Positions 51,986 to 62,113 of a stretch of DNA of 64,000 bases are shown here, one piece after another (the stretch's first letter is position 1; each line of letters starts with the position of its first letter). The translations under genes were made by a program, and so were the position numbers. The stretch comes from Lysobacteraceae bacterium PS02065 (GTDB taxonomy: Bacteria > Pseudomonadota > Gammaproteobacteria > Xanthomonadales > Rhodanobacteraceae). Under the pieces are notes generated by a model. The model made no database searches. It saw nothing but the letters and a program-made list of their open reading frames with translations, and was not told where the DNA came from. The stretch covers positions 124,001 to 188,000 of the forward strand of contig JASCPI010000002.1 in NCBI GenBank assembly GCA_029959555.1. Reading direction: 5' to 3'.

Positions 51986-53176
51986 TCAACCCGCTCGCGG
52001 CGACTCCGCAAGCACGCCGCGCGGTGCGTCGTCTGCATGCAGCGGCAGCTCCGCCTCGAGCGTCGTGCCACGGCCCGCGACCGCGTCGATGCGCAGGCTG
52101 CCGCCGAGCGCCTCGAGGCGTTCGCGCATGCCGCTGACACCATTGCCCGGCACGATCGCACCGCCACGGCCGTCGTCGACGATGCGCAGCCGCGCATGCG
52201 TGGCATCGCGGGTCGCCGCGATGCGCACGCGATGCGCGTGCGCATGGCGCTGCACGTTGGTGACGGCTTCGCGCACGGTCAGTGCGAGCGCGGTCTCGAG
52301 GTCTGCCGGCAGCGACGTCGCGTCGAGTTCGTAGTGCAGCGACACGCCATCGGCCTCGAGCAGCAGCTTGGCCGAGGCGAGTTCGGCGGCGAGTCCCGCG
52401 GCGCGGATGCCGGTCACGGCGCGACGTACCTGCGCGAGCGCATCGCGCGCCACGCGCGTGACCTCGTCGATCTCGTGGCGCGCGGCCTGCTGGTCACGAT
52501 CGAGCAGCTTGCCCGCGAGCTCGGACTTGAGCGCGACGAGCGACAGCGTGTGGCCGAGCAGGTCGTGCAGGTCGCGGCCGATGCGCTCGCGTTCGGCGAG
52601 CGCGGCAAGCCGGCGCACCTCGTCGTGCGAGAGCTTGAGCTCGGCGCGCTTGCGCGTGGTCTCCACGAAGTAGTGGTTGCCGAGGAACACCGCGATGCCG
52701 ACGATCAGCGTCACCGCGAACACGAACAGCGGGTAGCGCAAGGCGAGGATCTGCGCGAGGAACAGTGCGAGGATCAGCGCCGCCCATGCGGCGCGCCGAC
52801 CGAACGGACCGCCGACGAAGGCCGCCGTGGCCAGCGCGTAGATGATGTAGGTGTTGCTGAACGGGTTGATCGGCAGCAGCACGTAGCCGAGACCCGCGAT
52901 GCCGAGCATGCACAGCGTGCGCGCGAACGTCGTGCGCAGCCGGAAGCTGAGCACGTAGATCGGCAGGAACGCGACGATCGTGACGAGCGTCGCCGGCAGC
53001 ATCGTCGGACGCTCGCCCCAGCGTGGCCCGGCGGTGTCGGTGAACACCATCGGCACGAACAGGAACACGAGGTAGCCGAGCAGCCACACCGGCGTCCAGC
53101 CAAGGCCGAGGTCGTCGGGGATCAGACGGCGGCGCAGCGCCAGCAAGGTGGTCATCATCGTGCGCGAGGCGTTCAT
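51986..53176 (-). CDS. Sensor histidine kinase, DesK/LiaS type, without a nearby response regulator
   Basis: The protein has 396 residues. It has five or six N-terminal membrane segments (about residues 25-170), then a HisKA_3 dimerisation helix with the phosphorylatable His204 in RERIGRDLHDLLGHTLSLVA, and an ATPase domain (REAVTNVQRHAHAHRVRI as the N box, VDDGRGG, NGVSGMRERLEALGGSL). Such kinases usually sense membrane or cell-wall state. The start overlaps the amidohydrolase stop by three bases (ATGA). Downstream, where the partner regulator would be, lies hutD in the opposite direction. Confidence 0.92.
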   Translation of the reverse strand: MNASRTMMTTLLALRRRLIPDDLGLGWTPVWLLGYLVFLFVPMVFTDTAGPRWGERPTMLPATLVTIVAFLPIYVLSFRLRTTFARTLCMLGIAGLGYVLLPINPFSNTYIIYALATAAFVGGPFGRRAAWAALILALFLAQILALRYPLFVFAVTLIVGIAVFLGNHYFVETTRKRAELKLSHDEVRRLAALAERERIGRDLHDLLGHTLSLVALKSELAGKLLDRDQQAARHEIDEVTRVARDALAQVRRAVTGIRAAGLAAELASAKLLLEADGVSLHYELDATSLPADLETALALTVREAVTNVQRHAHAHRVRIAATRDATHARLRIVDDGRGGAIVPGNGVSGMRERLEALGGSLRIDAVAGRGTTLEAELPLHADDAPRGVLAESPRAG

Positions 53177-55035
53177 GGCCGGCTCCCGCGCAACTCTACC
53201 GCATCGATCGCGAAGCGGAACGCGCCGGCCGGCGCGCCTGCGGCGAAGCTGACCGCACGCAGCTGGGCGAGATCGGCACCACCGAATGCGGCGAGCGGCA
53301 GGCGCACCTCGGTCCATTCCGGGCCCGCCGTGAACGCATGCATCGCGGGCATGCCCTGCATCGTCGGCCCGGACATGAGCATGACCTGGTATTCGCGCCC
53401 GTCGCCGCGCACCTGGAAGACGAGTTCGGTGTTCGCACGCGCATCGACCGCGCCCATCGGCGTACGTGCCGGCAGGAACGCGATGCCGGCCCACGGATAC
53501 GCCGAGCCTGCGGCGATCTCGCCGGCGACCTCGAGCGCTCCCGCGCTGCCGAGCGCTCCGCCCGCGACGAGCGCGTGGCGCACCGTCGAACGGCCGCCCA
53601 TCACGGCATCGGTGGTCTCGTGCCAGCCCGATCCGAACGCGGCCGTGGCGGCGCCGTCGTCGAAGTCGGCGATGCGTACGCTCGCAGGCAACACGTCGAC
53701 GGCTTCCTTCGACTCGCCGGCACGCGGACGCTCGACCGCGTAGCCGTTCTTCCAGACCGCGACGATCGCGCGCGTCGCGCGGATGTCGGTGGTCGGATCC
53801 CCGTCGACGAGCACGAGGTCGGCACGACGTCCCTCGGCGATGCGGCCGCGGTCGTCGATACCGAAGCGGTCGGCACTGCGCGACGTTGCCGCCGCAAGCG
53901 CCTCGACCGGCGTCAGGCCCGCACGCACGAGCAGTTCGAGCTCGCCGTGCAGGCTCGCGCCGTGTGCGGTGCCCGGATTGCCGGCGTCGGTACCGGCGAG
54001 GATCGTCACACCGGCCGCATGCAGGCGCCGCACCGACGCGAGCGCATCGACCGGATACTCGGGATGCGCGTGCAACGAGGGGAACGCGGCTTCGAGCGTC
54101 TGCACCTGCGCGGCCGAGAGCCACGGCCGCAGGCGTGCGTCGGCGACCAGCGAACGACCGTCTCCCGCGCCGCTGCCGGCCGCGAACACCGACAGCGTCG
54201 GCACCACGAACAGGTCGCGTTCGCGCGCAAGCGCGACGAAAGCGTCGTCGGACGGTGCATCGACGAACACGTGTGCGAGCCCGTCGGCGCCGGCGCGTGC
54301 GGCCATGCGCGCGTCGTCCTGCTTCGACACGTGCACGATCGCGCGCTTGCCGCGCCGGTGCGCTGCCGCGACGACGGCCTCGACCTGGGCCGGCGACAGC
54401 GTCGGCCAGCGCGTCGTCGTGCTGTGCGCGGAGAGGTCCTCGACGATGAGCTTGACCAGATCCGCACCTTCGTCGACACGCGCATCGACGAAGGCCGCCG
54501 CGTCGTCGCCCTCGGCGAGCGTCGGCACCGGCATGCCGTATTGCGTGCCGTGGCCACCCGGCGCGGTCACCGCCACGCCGGCGGCCCAGAGGTCGGCCTC
54601 GGCGGTACGCTCCATGCCCTCGCGCTCGCGGCGCAACGTCGCCAGGCGTCCGCGATCGCCGTGCAGGTCGATCGCGAGCGTGACGCCGAAGCGCAACGCC
54701 TCGCGGCGCGCCTCGCCCCAACTGTGCACGTGCGCGTCGATGAGGCCCGGCATGAGCGTGCGGCCCTTGCCGTCGACCGCCTCGACACCGGGTGCATCGA
54801 CCTGTGTGCCGATCGCGGCGATGCGGCCGTCGCGCACGAGCACGTCGGTCGCCTCGTGCACGCGCTCGCCGTCGAACACGCGCGCGCCGCGCACGACGAA
54901 CGTGTTGCCGGCCGGAAGCGCGGGACCTGCTTCGGTTTTCGATGCCGATGGCGGCGTGGCGTCCTGCATCACGACCGCGATCGCGAGCACGGCGACCACG
55001 GAGAGGCCGGCGATGAGCGAAGTCTTCGAGCGCAT
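53173..55035 (-). CDS. Amidohydrolase with C-terminal CIA30 domain
   Basis: The protein has 620 residues from ATG 55035. A signal or membrane anchor (TSLIAGLSVVAVLAIAVVM) is followed by an amidohydrolase barrel: GLIDAHVHSWGE (HxH), KLIVED with the bridging Lys, HVSKQDDARMAA, and GTDAGNPGTAHGASLHGELE with the metal Asp. After about residue 445 a CIA30-like beta-jelly-roll begins (IADFDDGAATAAFGSGWHET, TDAVMGGRSTV, AYPWAGIAFLPA). Amidohydrolases cut imides, dipeptides or related rings. The fusion with CIA30 and the operon with an exporter suggest an exported substrate processor. Substrate unknown. Confidence 0.9.
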   Translation of the reverse strand: MRSKTSLIAGLSVVAVLAIAVVMQDATPPSASKTEAGPALPAGNTFVVRGARVFDGERVHEATDVLVRDGRIAAIGTQVDAPGVEAVDGKGRTLMPGLIDAHVHSWGEARREALRFGVTLAIDLHGDRGRLATLRREREGMERTAEADLWAAGVAVTAPGGHGTQYGMPVPTLAEGDDAAAFVDARVDEGADLVKLIVEDLSAHSTTTRWPTLSPAQVEAVVAAAHRRGKRAIVHVSKQDDARMAARAGADGLAHVFVDAPSDDAFVALARERDLFVVPTLSVFAAGSGAGDGRSLVADARLRPWLSAAQVQTLEAAFPSLHAHPEYPVDALASVRRLHAAGVTILAGTDAGNPGTAHGASLHGELELLVRAGLTPVEALAAATSRSADRFGIDDRGRIAEGRRADLVLVDGDPTTDIRATRAIVAVWKNGYAVERPRAGESKEAVDVLPASVRIADFDDGAATAAFGSGWHETTDAVMGGRSTVRHALVAGGALGSAGALEVAGEIAAGSAYPWAGIAFLPARTPMGAVDARANTELVFQVRGDGREYQVMLMSGPTMQGMPAMHAFTAGPEWTEVRLPLAAFGGADLAQLRAVSFAAGAPAGAFRFAIDAVELRGSRP

Positions 55036-55046
55036 CGTCGTGCTCC

Positions 55047-55814
55047 TCAACCCACGTCGGCGAGACGGCGCCGCGCCATCACGAAGAACGCGACCGTCAC
55101 GACCGCGAGCACACCGAAATGCATCGCAAGGCTGCCGCCGGCATCGCGTCCGACGATCCTGAGCGCGATCTGCGACAGGTGGAACGACGGCCACACCGGC
55201 GCGAGCTTGGTGAAGATCGCGGGCAGGATCGACAGGGGCATCCACAGGCCGGACAGGAACGCCATCGGCAGGTAGATCAGGTTGACGATCGCGGGCGAGG
55301 CCTGGCCGCCGACGTGCACGCCGATCCACAGGCCGATCGCACAGAACGGCAGTGTGCCGAGCACGTTGACGAGGAACAGTCCTGCCCACTGCAGTGGCGC
55401 GAGGCGCACGCCGCCGAGGCTCGCCGCGAGCACGGCCAGCATCATCGAGATGATCGCCGCGAACAGCATCGCCATGACCATCTTGGCGACGAGCACCGCA
55501 CCGGGCGGCACCGGCAGCGCACGCTTGAACACGAGCAGGCCGCGCTCGCGCTCGAGCGCCATGGTCACGCCGAAGCCGAACAGCGCCGAGCCCATGATGC
55601 CGAACACACCGTAGGTCGCGAGCAGGTAGCGTGCAGCTTCGCCGCCGCCGCGTCCGCCGCCGAGCAGCACACCGAACAGCACGTAGAACAGCGACGGAAA
55701 CAGCAGCGCCGGCAGCACGTACGAAGGCGTGCGCAGCAGGCCGAGGAACTCGTACTTGGCTTCGAGCAGGTACGGACGCAGGCGGAAACCGGCATCGAAG
55801 GTCGTGGCGTTCAT
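55047..55814 (-). CDS. ABC-2 type transporter permease
   Basis: The protein has 255 residues and about six membrane segments. It begins with a basic cytoplasmic end before LRTPSYVLPALLFPSLFYVLFG, and the conserved GIMGSALFGFGVTMALERERG, LLVFKRALPVPPG motif is typical of ABC-2 exporters in which ERERG..LK..P lies in the coupling loop. The segment FLSGLWMPLSILPAIFTKLAPVWP is also family-like. Its ATG overlaps the ATPase stop by one base (TGATG). It should form the pore with the ATPase next to it. Confidence 0.92.
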   Translation of the reverse strand: MNATTFDAGFRLRPYLLEAKYEFLGLLRTPSYVLPALLFPSLFYVLFGVLLGGGRGGGEAARYLLATYGVFGIMGSALFGFGVTMALERERGLLVFKRALPVPPGAVLVAKMVMAMLFAAIISMMLAVLAASLGGVRLAPLQWAGLFLVNVLGTLPFCAIGLWIGVHVGGQASPAIVNLIYLPMAFLSGLWMPLSILPAIFTKLAPVWPSFHLSQIALRIVGRDAGGSLAMHFGVLAVVTVAFFVMARRRLADVG

Positions 55815-56713
55815 CAGGCGGCATCCCGGGTCAGTTCGAGGAAGGCGTCGGCGAGGCCGGCACGCTGCACTTCGAGATCGGCGAGCGTGGCGTCGGCGTC
55901 GAGCAGGCGGCGTACCACGGGCTCGGCCGGGTCGGCGACGACGTCGAGACGGTCGCCGTCACGCGTCGCGCTGCGCACGCCCGGCCAGGTCGCGACATCG
56001 GCGGCGTCGATGCGGCTGACACAGCGGATGCGGCGCTGGGCGACATGCGCGCGGATCTCGTTGACGCTGCCTTCCGCGACCGTGCGCCCGCGCTGCAGCA
56101 CGACGACGCGATCGGCGAGCGCCTCGGCTTCCTCGAGGTAATGCGTGGTCAGCAGCACCGCGCAGCCGTCCGCGACGAGCTCGCGGATCGCCGCCCACAG
56201 ACGCTGGCGGGCGTCGATGTCCAGGCCCGTGGTCGGCTCGTCGAGGAACAGCACGCGCGGACGGCCGCAGATCGCGAGCGCGAACTGCACGCGGCGCTGC
56301 TGGCCGCCCGAGAGCTTGCCGTAGCGCCGGTCGAGCAGCCCGTCGAGGCCGGCCAGCGCGACGCAGTCGGCGACGCTGCGCGGCTGCGCGTAGTAGCTGC
56401 GTGTCAGGTCCAGCAGCTCGCCGACGCGCAAGGTGTCGGCGATGCCCACACTCTGCAGCATGACACCGACCTGGCGGCGCGCGGCGAGCACGTGCGGCGC
56501 CTCGCCGAACAGGCTCGCGCGGCCCTCGTCGGCCGCGGCGAGGCCGAGCAGCAGGCCGATCGCGGTGGTCTTGCCGGCGCCGTTCGGGCCGAGCAGCGCG
56601 AGCAGCTCGCCGGCGCGCAGCTCGAGCGAGAAGCCGTCGAGCGCGACATGGCTTCCGTAGCGCTTGCGCACCTCGGCCAGTCCGGCCAGCGGCGTGGAAC
56701 GGTCGTGGGTCAT
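55814..56713 (-). CDS. ABC transporter ATPase, exporter type
   Basis: The protein has 299 residues from ATG 56713 (MTHDRSTPLAGLAEVRKRYG); an upstream open extension is rejected. Walker A is LLGPNGAGKTTAIGLLLG; the Q-loop is in GVMLQSVGIADTL; the signature is KLSGGQQRRVQFALAICG; Walker B is RVLFLDEPTTGLDIDAR; the H-loop is LLTTHYLEEAEALADRV. The C-terminus has the extra regulatory domain seen in lipid and drug exporters of the DrrA/CcmA type. First gene of the four-gene minus-strand operon that ends with the histidine kinase. Confidence 0.95.
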   Translation of the reverse strand: MTHDRSTPLAGLAEVRKRYGSHVALDGFSLELRAGELLALLGPNGAGKTTAIGLLLGLAAADEGRASLFGEAPHVLAARRQVGVMLQSVGIADTLRVGELLDLTRSYYAQPRSVADCVALAGLDGLLDRRYGKLSGGQQRRVQFALAICGRPRVLFLDEPTTGLDIDARQRLWAAIRELVADGCAVLLTTHYLEEAEALADRVVVLQRGRTVAEGSVNEIRAHVAQRRIRCVSRIDAADVATWPGVRSATRDGDRLDVVADPAEPVVRRLLDADATLADLEVQRAGLADAFLELTRDAA

Positions 56714-56890
56714 GCGGCATCTCCCGTGGCGATGGGAGCATGCTCGTCGAGCGCGGCCCGGCGTGGCAGTCGCAGCGGTCAGGCCGCGCATGTGACAAGC
56801 GTCATGGCGGGCCGGGGGTACCGCCCAAAACCGCGCCGTGATAGGCTTCGCGCCACGTTTTTATCAACTCAATCAATAGCTAAGCCTGAT

Positions 56891-56919
56891 CGGCCCGCGA
56901 CGTTCCACGGCGCGGGCCG
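56891..56919 (+). promoter_or_regulatory. Leader hairpin just upstream of the aminotransferase
   Basis: CGGCCCGCG (56891-56899) pairs with CGCGGGCCG (56911-56919) around an 11-base loop. CCGCTTTTGGAG with the ribosome site follows directly. The stem lies after an A/T-rich stretch (TTTTTATCAACTCAATCAAT, around 56860). A role as an attenuator or ribosome-access element is possible; a short T4 tail makes a terminator reading possible too. Confidence 0.45.
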
Positions 56920-56938
56920 CCGCTTTTGGAGAATGCGA

Positions 56939-58456
56939 ATGAATGCGTCGTTGACCCAACTGCACGCGATGCGTGCCCACGGCACCTCCGTGCGCAGCCC
57001 CGGCCTCGCCGATGCGCGCATCGAGGCGCTCGCCGCGCAGCATCCGGACCTCGTCGCCGCGATCGACGACGCGCATGCCGCGTTCGAGGCGCTGCGCGCC
57101 ACCGATGCCGCGTTCCTTGCGCTCGACGAGAACGCGCAGATGGCCGCCGTGCAGGCCGACTTCGTCAACTTCTACGCCGACGACGCGGTCAACCCGTTCG
57201 TCGCGCTGGCCGCGCGCGGGCCGTGGGTCGTCACCACCAAGGGCGCGGTCGTCCACGATTCGGGCGGCTACGGCATGCTCGGCTTCGGCCACGCGCCGGC
57301 GCCCGTGCTCGAGGTGCTCGCACGCCCGCAGGTCATGGCCAACGTCATGACGCCGAACCTCGCCCAGCTGCGCCTGGCCAAGGCGCTCAAGGCCGAGATC
57401 GGCCACACCCGCGGCGGCTCGCCGTTCACGCATTTCCTGTGCCTCAATTCGGGCTCGGAGTCGGTCTCGCTGGCTTCGCGCATCGCCGACGTCAACGCCA
57501 AGCTCATGACCGACACCGGCGCGCGCCACGCCGGCCGCGAGATCAAGCGCCTCGCCGTCAAGGGTGCGTTCCACGGGCGCACCGAGCGTCCGGCCGTGTA
57601 CTCGGATTCCACGCGCAAGGCCTACGTGCAGAACCTCGCGAGCTTCCGCGACGAGCGCAGCCTCGTCACGGTCGAGCCGTACGACGTCGACCAGCTGCGC
57701 CAGGTGTTCGCCGACGCCGACCGCAACGGCTGGTTCATCGAGGCGATGTTCCTCGAGCCGGTCATGGGCGAAGGCGATCCGGGCCGTGCCGTCACGCGTG
57801 CGTTCTACGACGCCGCACGCGAGCTCACGCGCGCCCACGGCACGCTGCTGCTGGTCGACTCGATCCAGGCCGGCCTGCGCGCGCACGGCGTGCTGTCGAT
57901 CGTCGACTACCCGGGCTTCGAAGGCATCGACCCGCCGGACATGGAGACCTACTCCAAGGCGCTCAACGCGGGTCAGTATCCGCTCTCGGTGCTCGCGGTG
58001 ACCGAACCGACGGCCGCGCTGTATCGCAAGGGCGTCTACGGCAACACGATGACGACCAACCCGCGTGCGCTCGACGTCGCCTGCACGGTGCTCGACATGC
58101 TCACGCCGGCGATCCGCGACAACATCCGCAAGCGCGGCGAGGAGTTCCTCGCCCGCCTCGAGGCGCTCAAGGCCGAGCTGCCGGGCTACATCACCAAGGT
58201 CCAGGGCACCGGCCTGCTGTTCTCGTGCGAGCTGTCGCCCGAGTTCAAGTGCTACGGCGCCGGCAGCACCGAGGAGTGGATGCGCGAGCACGGCTGGGGC
58301 GTCATCCACGGCGGCGCCAACTCGCTGCGCTTCACGCCGCATTTCGCGATCACGAACGACGAGGTCGAGCTGCTCGTCGAAGGCGTGCGCCGCGCCCTGA
58401 CCGAAGGCCCGCGCCTCGGCCAGCAGGCCAAGCCCTCGCGCGCCGAAGCGGCCTGA
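56939..58456 (+). CDS. Class III PLP-dependent aminotransferase
   Basis: The protein has 505 residues from ATG 56939, with GGAG seven bases upstream. A long N-terminal helical segment precedes the pyridoxal-phosphate fold. PLP-contacting segments include SGSESVSLASRIADV and KGAFHGRTERPA. The Asp for the ring nitrogen is Asp307 in LLLVDSIQAGLRAHG; the Schiff-base lysine is Lys340 in METYSKALNAGQYP. In most class III enzymes the motif is DExQxGxxRTG; here Glu is Ser and the end differs, so substrate use may differ. The family includes ornithine, acetylornithine and lysine-epsilon aminotransferases; I cannot choose between them. Confidence 0.85.
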   Translation: MNASLTQLHAMRAHGTSVRSPGLADARIEALAAQHPDLVAAIDDAHAAFEALRATDAAFLALDENAQMAAVQADFVNFYADDAVNPFVALAARGPWVVTTKGAVVHDSGGYGMLGFGHAPAPVLEVLARPQVMANVMTPNLAQLRLAKALKAEIGHTRGGSPFTHFLCLNSGSESVSLASRIADVNAKLMTDTGARHAGREIKRLAVKGAFHGRTERPAVYSDSTRKAYVQNLASFRDERSLVTVEPYDVDQLRQVFADADRNGWFIEAMFLEPVMGEGDPGRAVTRAFYDAARELTRAHGTLLLVDSIQAGLRAHGVLSIVDYPGFEGIDPPDMETYSKALNAGQYPLSVLAVTEPTAALYRKGVYGNTMTTNPRALDVACTVLDMLTPAIRDNIRKRGEEFLARLEALKAELPGYITKVQGTGLLFSCELSPEFKCYGAGSTEEWMREHGWGVIHGGANSLRFTPHFAITNDEVELLVEGVRRALTEGPRLGQQAKPSRAEAA

Positions 58457-58463
58457 TCCATAC

Positions 58464-58488
58464 GGCGCGGGCCGCAAAGGCCCGCGCC
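58464..58488 (+). terminator. Hairpin after the aminotransferase gene
   Basis: Ten perfect base pairs, GGCGCGGGCC (58464-58473) with GGCCCGCGCC (58479-58488), around GCAAA. A second near-palindrome follows (GGCGAAACCGT..ACGGCTTCGCC, about 58492-58518). There is no T-tract. The rest of the gap to 58733 shows nothing else I can support. Confidence 0.5.
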
Positions 58489-58733
58489 GACGGCGAAACC
58501 GTACGAGACGGCTTCGCCCTGCCCACCGGAATGCGGACCTCGACGTGTCGCCTGCGTCCATGCCGCGCTACCGGTGCATCCTGCGGGACCGCGCCGCTCG
58601 ACGGCCGCCGTGGATACCCGGGCAACACCTCCGCGCCGATCTTCCCCCGACACCCTCGCGCGTCACGATCGCGGCGTAGACTCGCGCGCACCGGTGCCGG
58701 GCGGCACCGGACCCACGTGCGGGAGACCCCGAC

Positions 58734-59045
58734 ATGTTCCCCAGGACCACGATCGCGTTCGCGCTGGCACTCGGCCTCGCGGCGATGCCACTGCATGCCG
58801 CCGAGAAGGCGCCGACCACGCAACAGCAGCGCATGACCGACTGCAACCAGCAGGCGACCGGCAAGACCGGCGACGCGCGCAAGACCTTCATGAGCGCCTG
58901 CCTCAAGGGCGAGACGCCGGCACAGACCCAGCAGGACAAGATGAAGACCTGCAACGCCTCGGCCACCGCCAAGGAACTCAAGGGCGAGGCACGCAAGACC
59001 TACATGAGCAGTTGCCTGAGCGGGAAGCCTGCCGCGACGTCGTGA
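58734..59045 (+). CDS. psiF: PsiF-family periplasmic protein
   Basis: This 103-residue protein has a signal peptide (TIAFALALGLAAMPLHA) followed by two PsiF repeats: MTDCNQQATGKTGDARKTFM then SACLKGE, and MKTCNASATAKELKGEARKT then YMSSCLSGK. Each repeat has a pair of cysteines, likely oxidised in the periplasm. In E. coli psiF is induced by phosphate starvation and lies after phoA, but the molecular role is unknown. No phosphate-regulon gene or obvious Pho box is seen here. Confidence 0.92.
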   Translation: MFPRTTIAFALALGLAAMPLHAAEKAPTTQQQRMTDCNQQATGKTGDARKTFMSACLKGETPAQTQQDKMKTCNASATAKELKGEARKTYMSSCLSGKPAATS

Positions 59046-59136
59046 AGGTGGCGCCTGCGCCGGATCGACGGTAACGCAGAATCCCCGCGACGGTTCACGC
59101 CGTTGCGAGCCACACCTTCGCGAGACGGCGACACAC

Positions 59137-59225
59137 TGCACGGCGGAATCGCCTGCGGCGGTTCCGCCCTGCGTGATCGGTCGTAACAGGTAGGGCGGAA
59201 CCCGCGCAGCGGATTCCGCCGTGCA
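59137..59225 (+). repeat. Complete 79-nt double-hairpin repeat with 13-bp terminal inverted repeats
   Basis: TGCACGGCGGAAT (59137-59149) is repeated in perfect reverse complement at 59213-59225. Between them are hairpin A (GGCGGAATCGCC..) and hairpin B (..GCGGATTCCGCC) with a short spacer. The hairpin-to-hairpin length (59142-59220) is 79 bases, as in the copies at 41 kb. It fills part of the gap after psiF. Confidence 0.9.
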
Positions 59226-59310
59226 ACGTGTCGTCGCGTCATGCGCCGGGTCGGCGTGTCGCCGGGCCGTATGCCGCGATCGCGTGTGTGCGGCGTTGTC
59301 GCGAGGTCAT

Positions 59311-59380
59311 GGCGGAATCGCCTGCGGCGGTTCCGCCCTACCCGTTCTTCCTGGGGCGGTACCCGCGAAGCGGATTCCGC
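59311..59380 (+). repeat. Degraded double-hairpin repeat
   Basis: This is a second copy 90 bases further on. Hairpin A (GGCGGAATCGCCTGCGGCGG..) is intact, and hairpin B (GGGGCGGTACCCGCGAAGCG, GATTCCGC) has changed bases and a lost outer arm. With the copy at 59137-59225 it explains most of the 382-base gap between psiF and pip. No gene is seen here. Confidence 0.85.
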
Positions 59381-59427
59381 TGTCGGCAAAGCCGATGCAC
59401 GACGGCGCGGGCCTGGCCCGCACCACG

Positions 59428-61186
<1,759 letters not shown>

Positions 61187-61277
61187 GCGGCGTCTCCGGA
61201 TGGGCAGGATCCCGATGATAGGAAACCCCGCGCGCACGCGTCCTCGTCGGCATCACCTCCACGATCGGGACACGACC

Positions 61278-61763
61278 ATGCGCATGACCGGCGCCCTCGC
61301 CCTCGCCTTCCTCTCGGCCTCCGGCACGGCCACAGCCGCCGACGACGCCACGCTCGCACGCGGCCGTTACCTCGCCGTCGTCGCGGGATGCAACGACTGC
61401 CACACCGCCGGTTTCACGACACACGGCGGCAAGGTGCCCGAGACCGCGTGGTTCAAGGGCGACACGCTCGGCTACGCGGGTCCGTGGGGCACGACGTACG
61501 CGCCGAACCTGCGCCTCACGATCGCGCGCATGGACCTGCCGGCGTGGACCGCGTGGGCGCGAAGCGTCGTACTGCGCCCGCCGATGCCGTACTGGTCGCT
61601 CAACGCGATGAGCGACGCCGACCTCGCCGCGCTGTGGCATTTCACGCGCTCGCTCGGCGAACCCGGCCCGCCCGCACCGACCGCGTTGCCACCGGGCGAG
61701 GAGCCGCCTTTGCCGGTGTTCCGCCTGGTCATGCCGGCGATGCCGCCGGGCGCGCCGGACTGA
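61278..61763 (+). CDS. Periplasmic cytochrome c (one heme)
   Basis: The protein has 161 residues from ATG 61278. A signal peptide ([18 protein letters not shown]) precedes the heme-binding motif CNDCH at residues 38-42. It continues [20 protein letters not shown], and the axial Met is probably in [15 protein letters not shown]. The arrangement recalls small c-type cytochromes of alcohol or sugar dehydrogenase chains. No dehydrogenase partner is adjacent. Divergent from cobB by 91 bases. Confidence 0.88.
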   Translation: MRMTGALALAFLSASGTATAADDATLARGRYLAVVAGCNDCHTAGFTTHGGKVPETAWFKGDTLGYAGPWGTTYAPNLRLTIARMDLPAWTAWARSVVLRPPMPYWSLNAMSDADLAALWHFTRSLGEPGPPAPTALPPGEEPPLPVFRLVMPAMPPGAPD

Positions 61764-61823
61764 TCCGCACGGGGCTCCCGCGGTGGCGCTCGGTTACACT
61801 GCGCGCCCCTCAAGGAGCCCTCG

Positions 61824-62102
61824 ATGCACGCACCGACCACCACAAGCGGCACCGCGATCGCGAGCCTCGTGTTCGGCATCGTGTCGTGGGTCGCGCTGCC
61901 CGTGATCGGGGCGATCGTCGCGGTCATCTGCGGCCACATCGCGCGCAGCGAGATCCGCCATGCGCCTCCCGGCACCGTCGAAGGCGACGGCATGGCGCTG
62001 GCCGGGCTGATCCTCGGCTACATCAACATCGCGGCGACCATACTGCTCATGGTCGTCCTGGTCGGCCTGATCGGCTGGGGCCTCACGTTCCTCAAGCCCT
62101 GA
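61824..62102 (+). CDS. DUF4190 small membrane protein
   Basis: The protein has 92 residues and two hydrophobic segments around a basic middle: [20 protein letters not shown] (family start), [39 protein letters not shown]. This matches DUF4190. A TACACT at 61794-61799 may be the -10 box, with AAGGAGCCC before the start as a ribosome site. It lies 11 bases before pyrD, so the two are probably co-transcribed; a functional link is not known. Confidence 0.88.
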   Translation: MHAPTTTSGTAIASLVFGIVSWVALPVIGAIVAVICGHIARSEIRHAPPGTVEGDGMALAGLILGYINIAATILLMVVLVGLIGWGLTFLKP

Positions 62103-62113
62103 GGCGCATCGGC

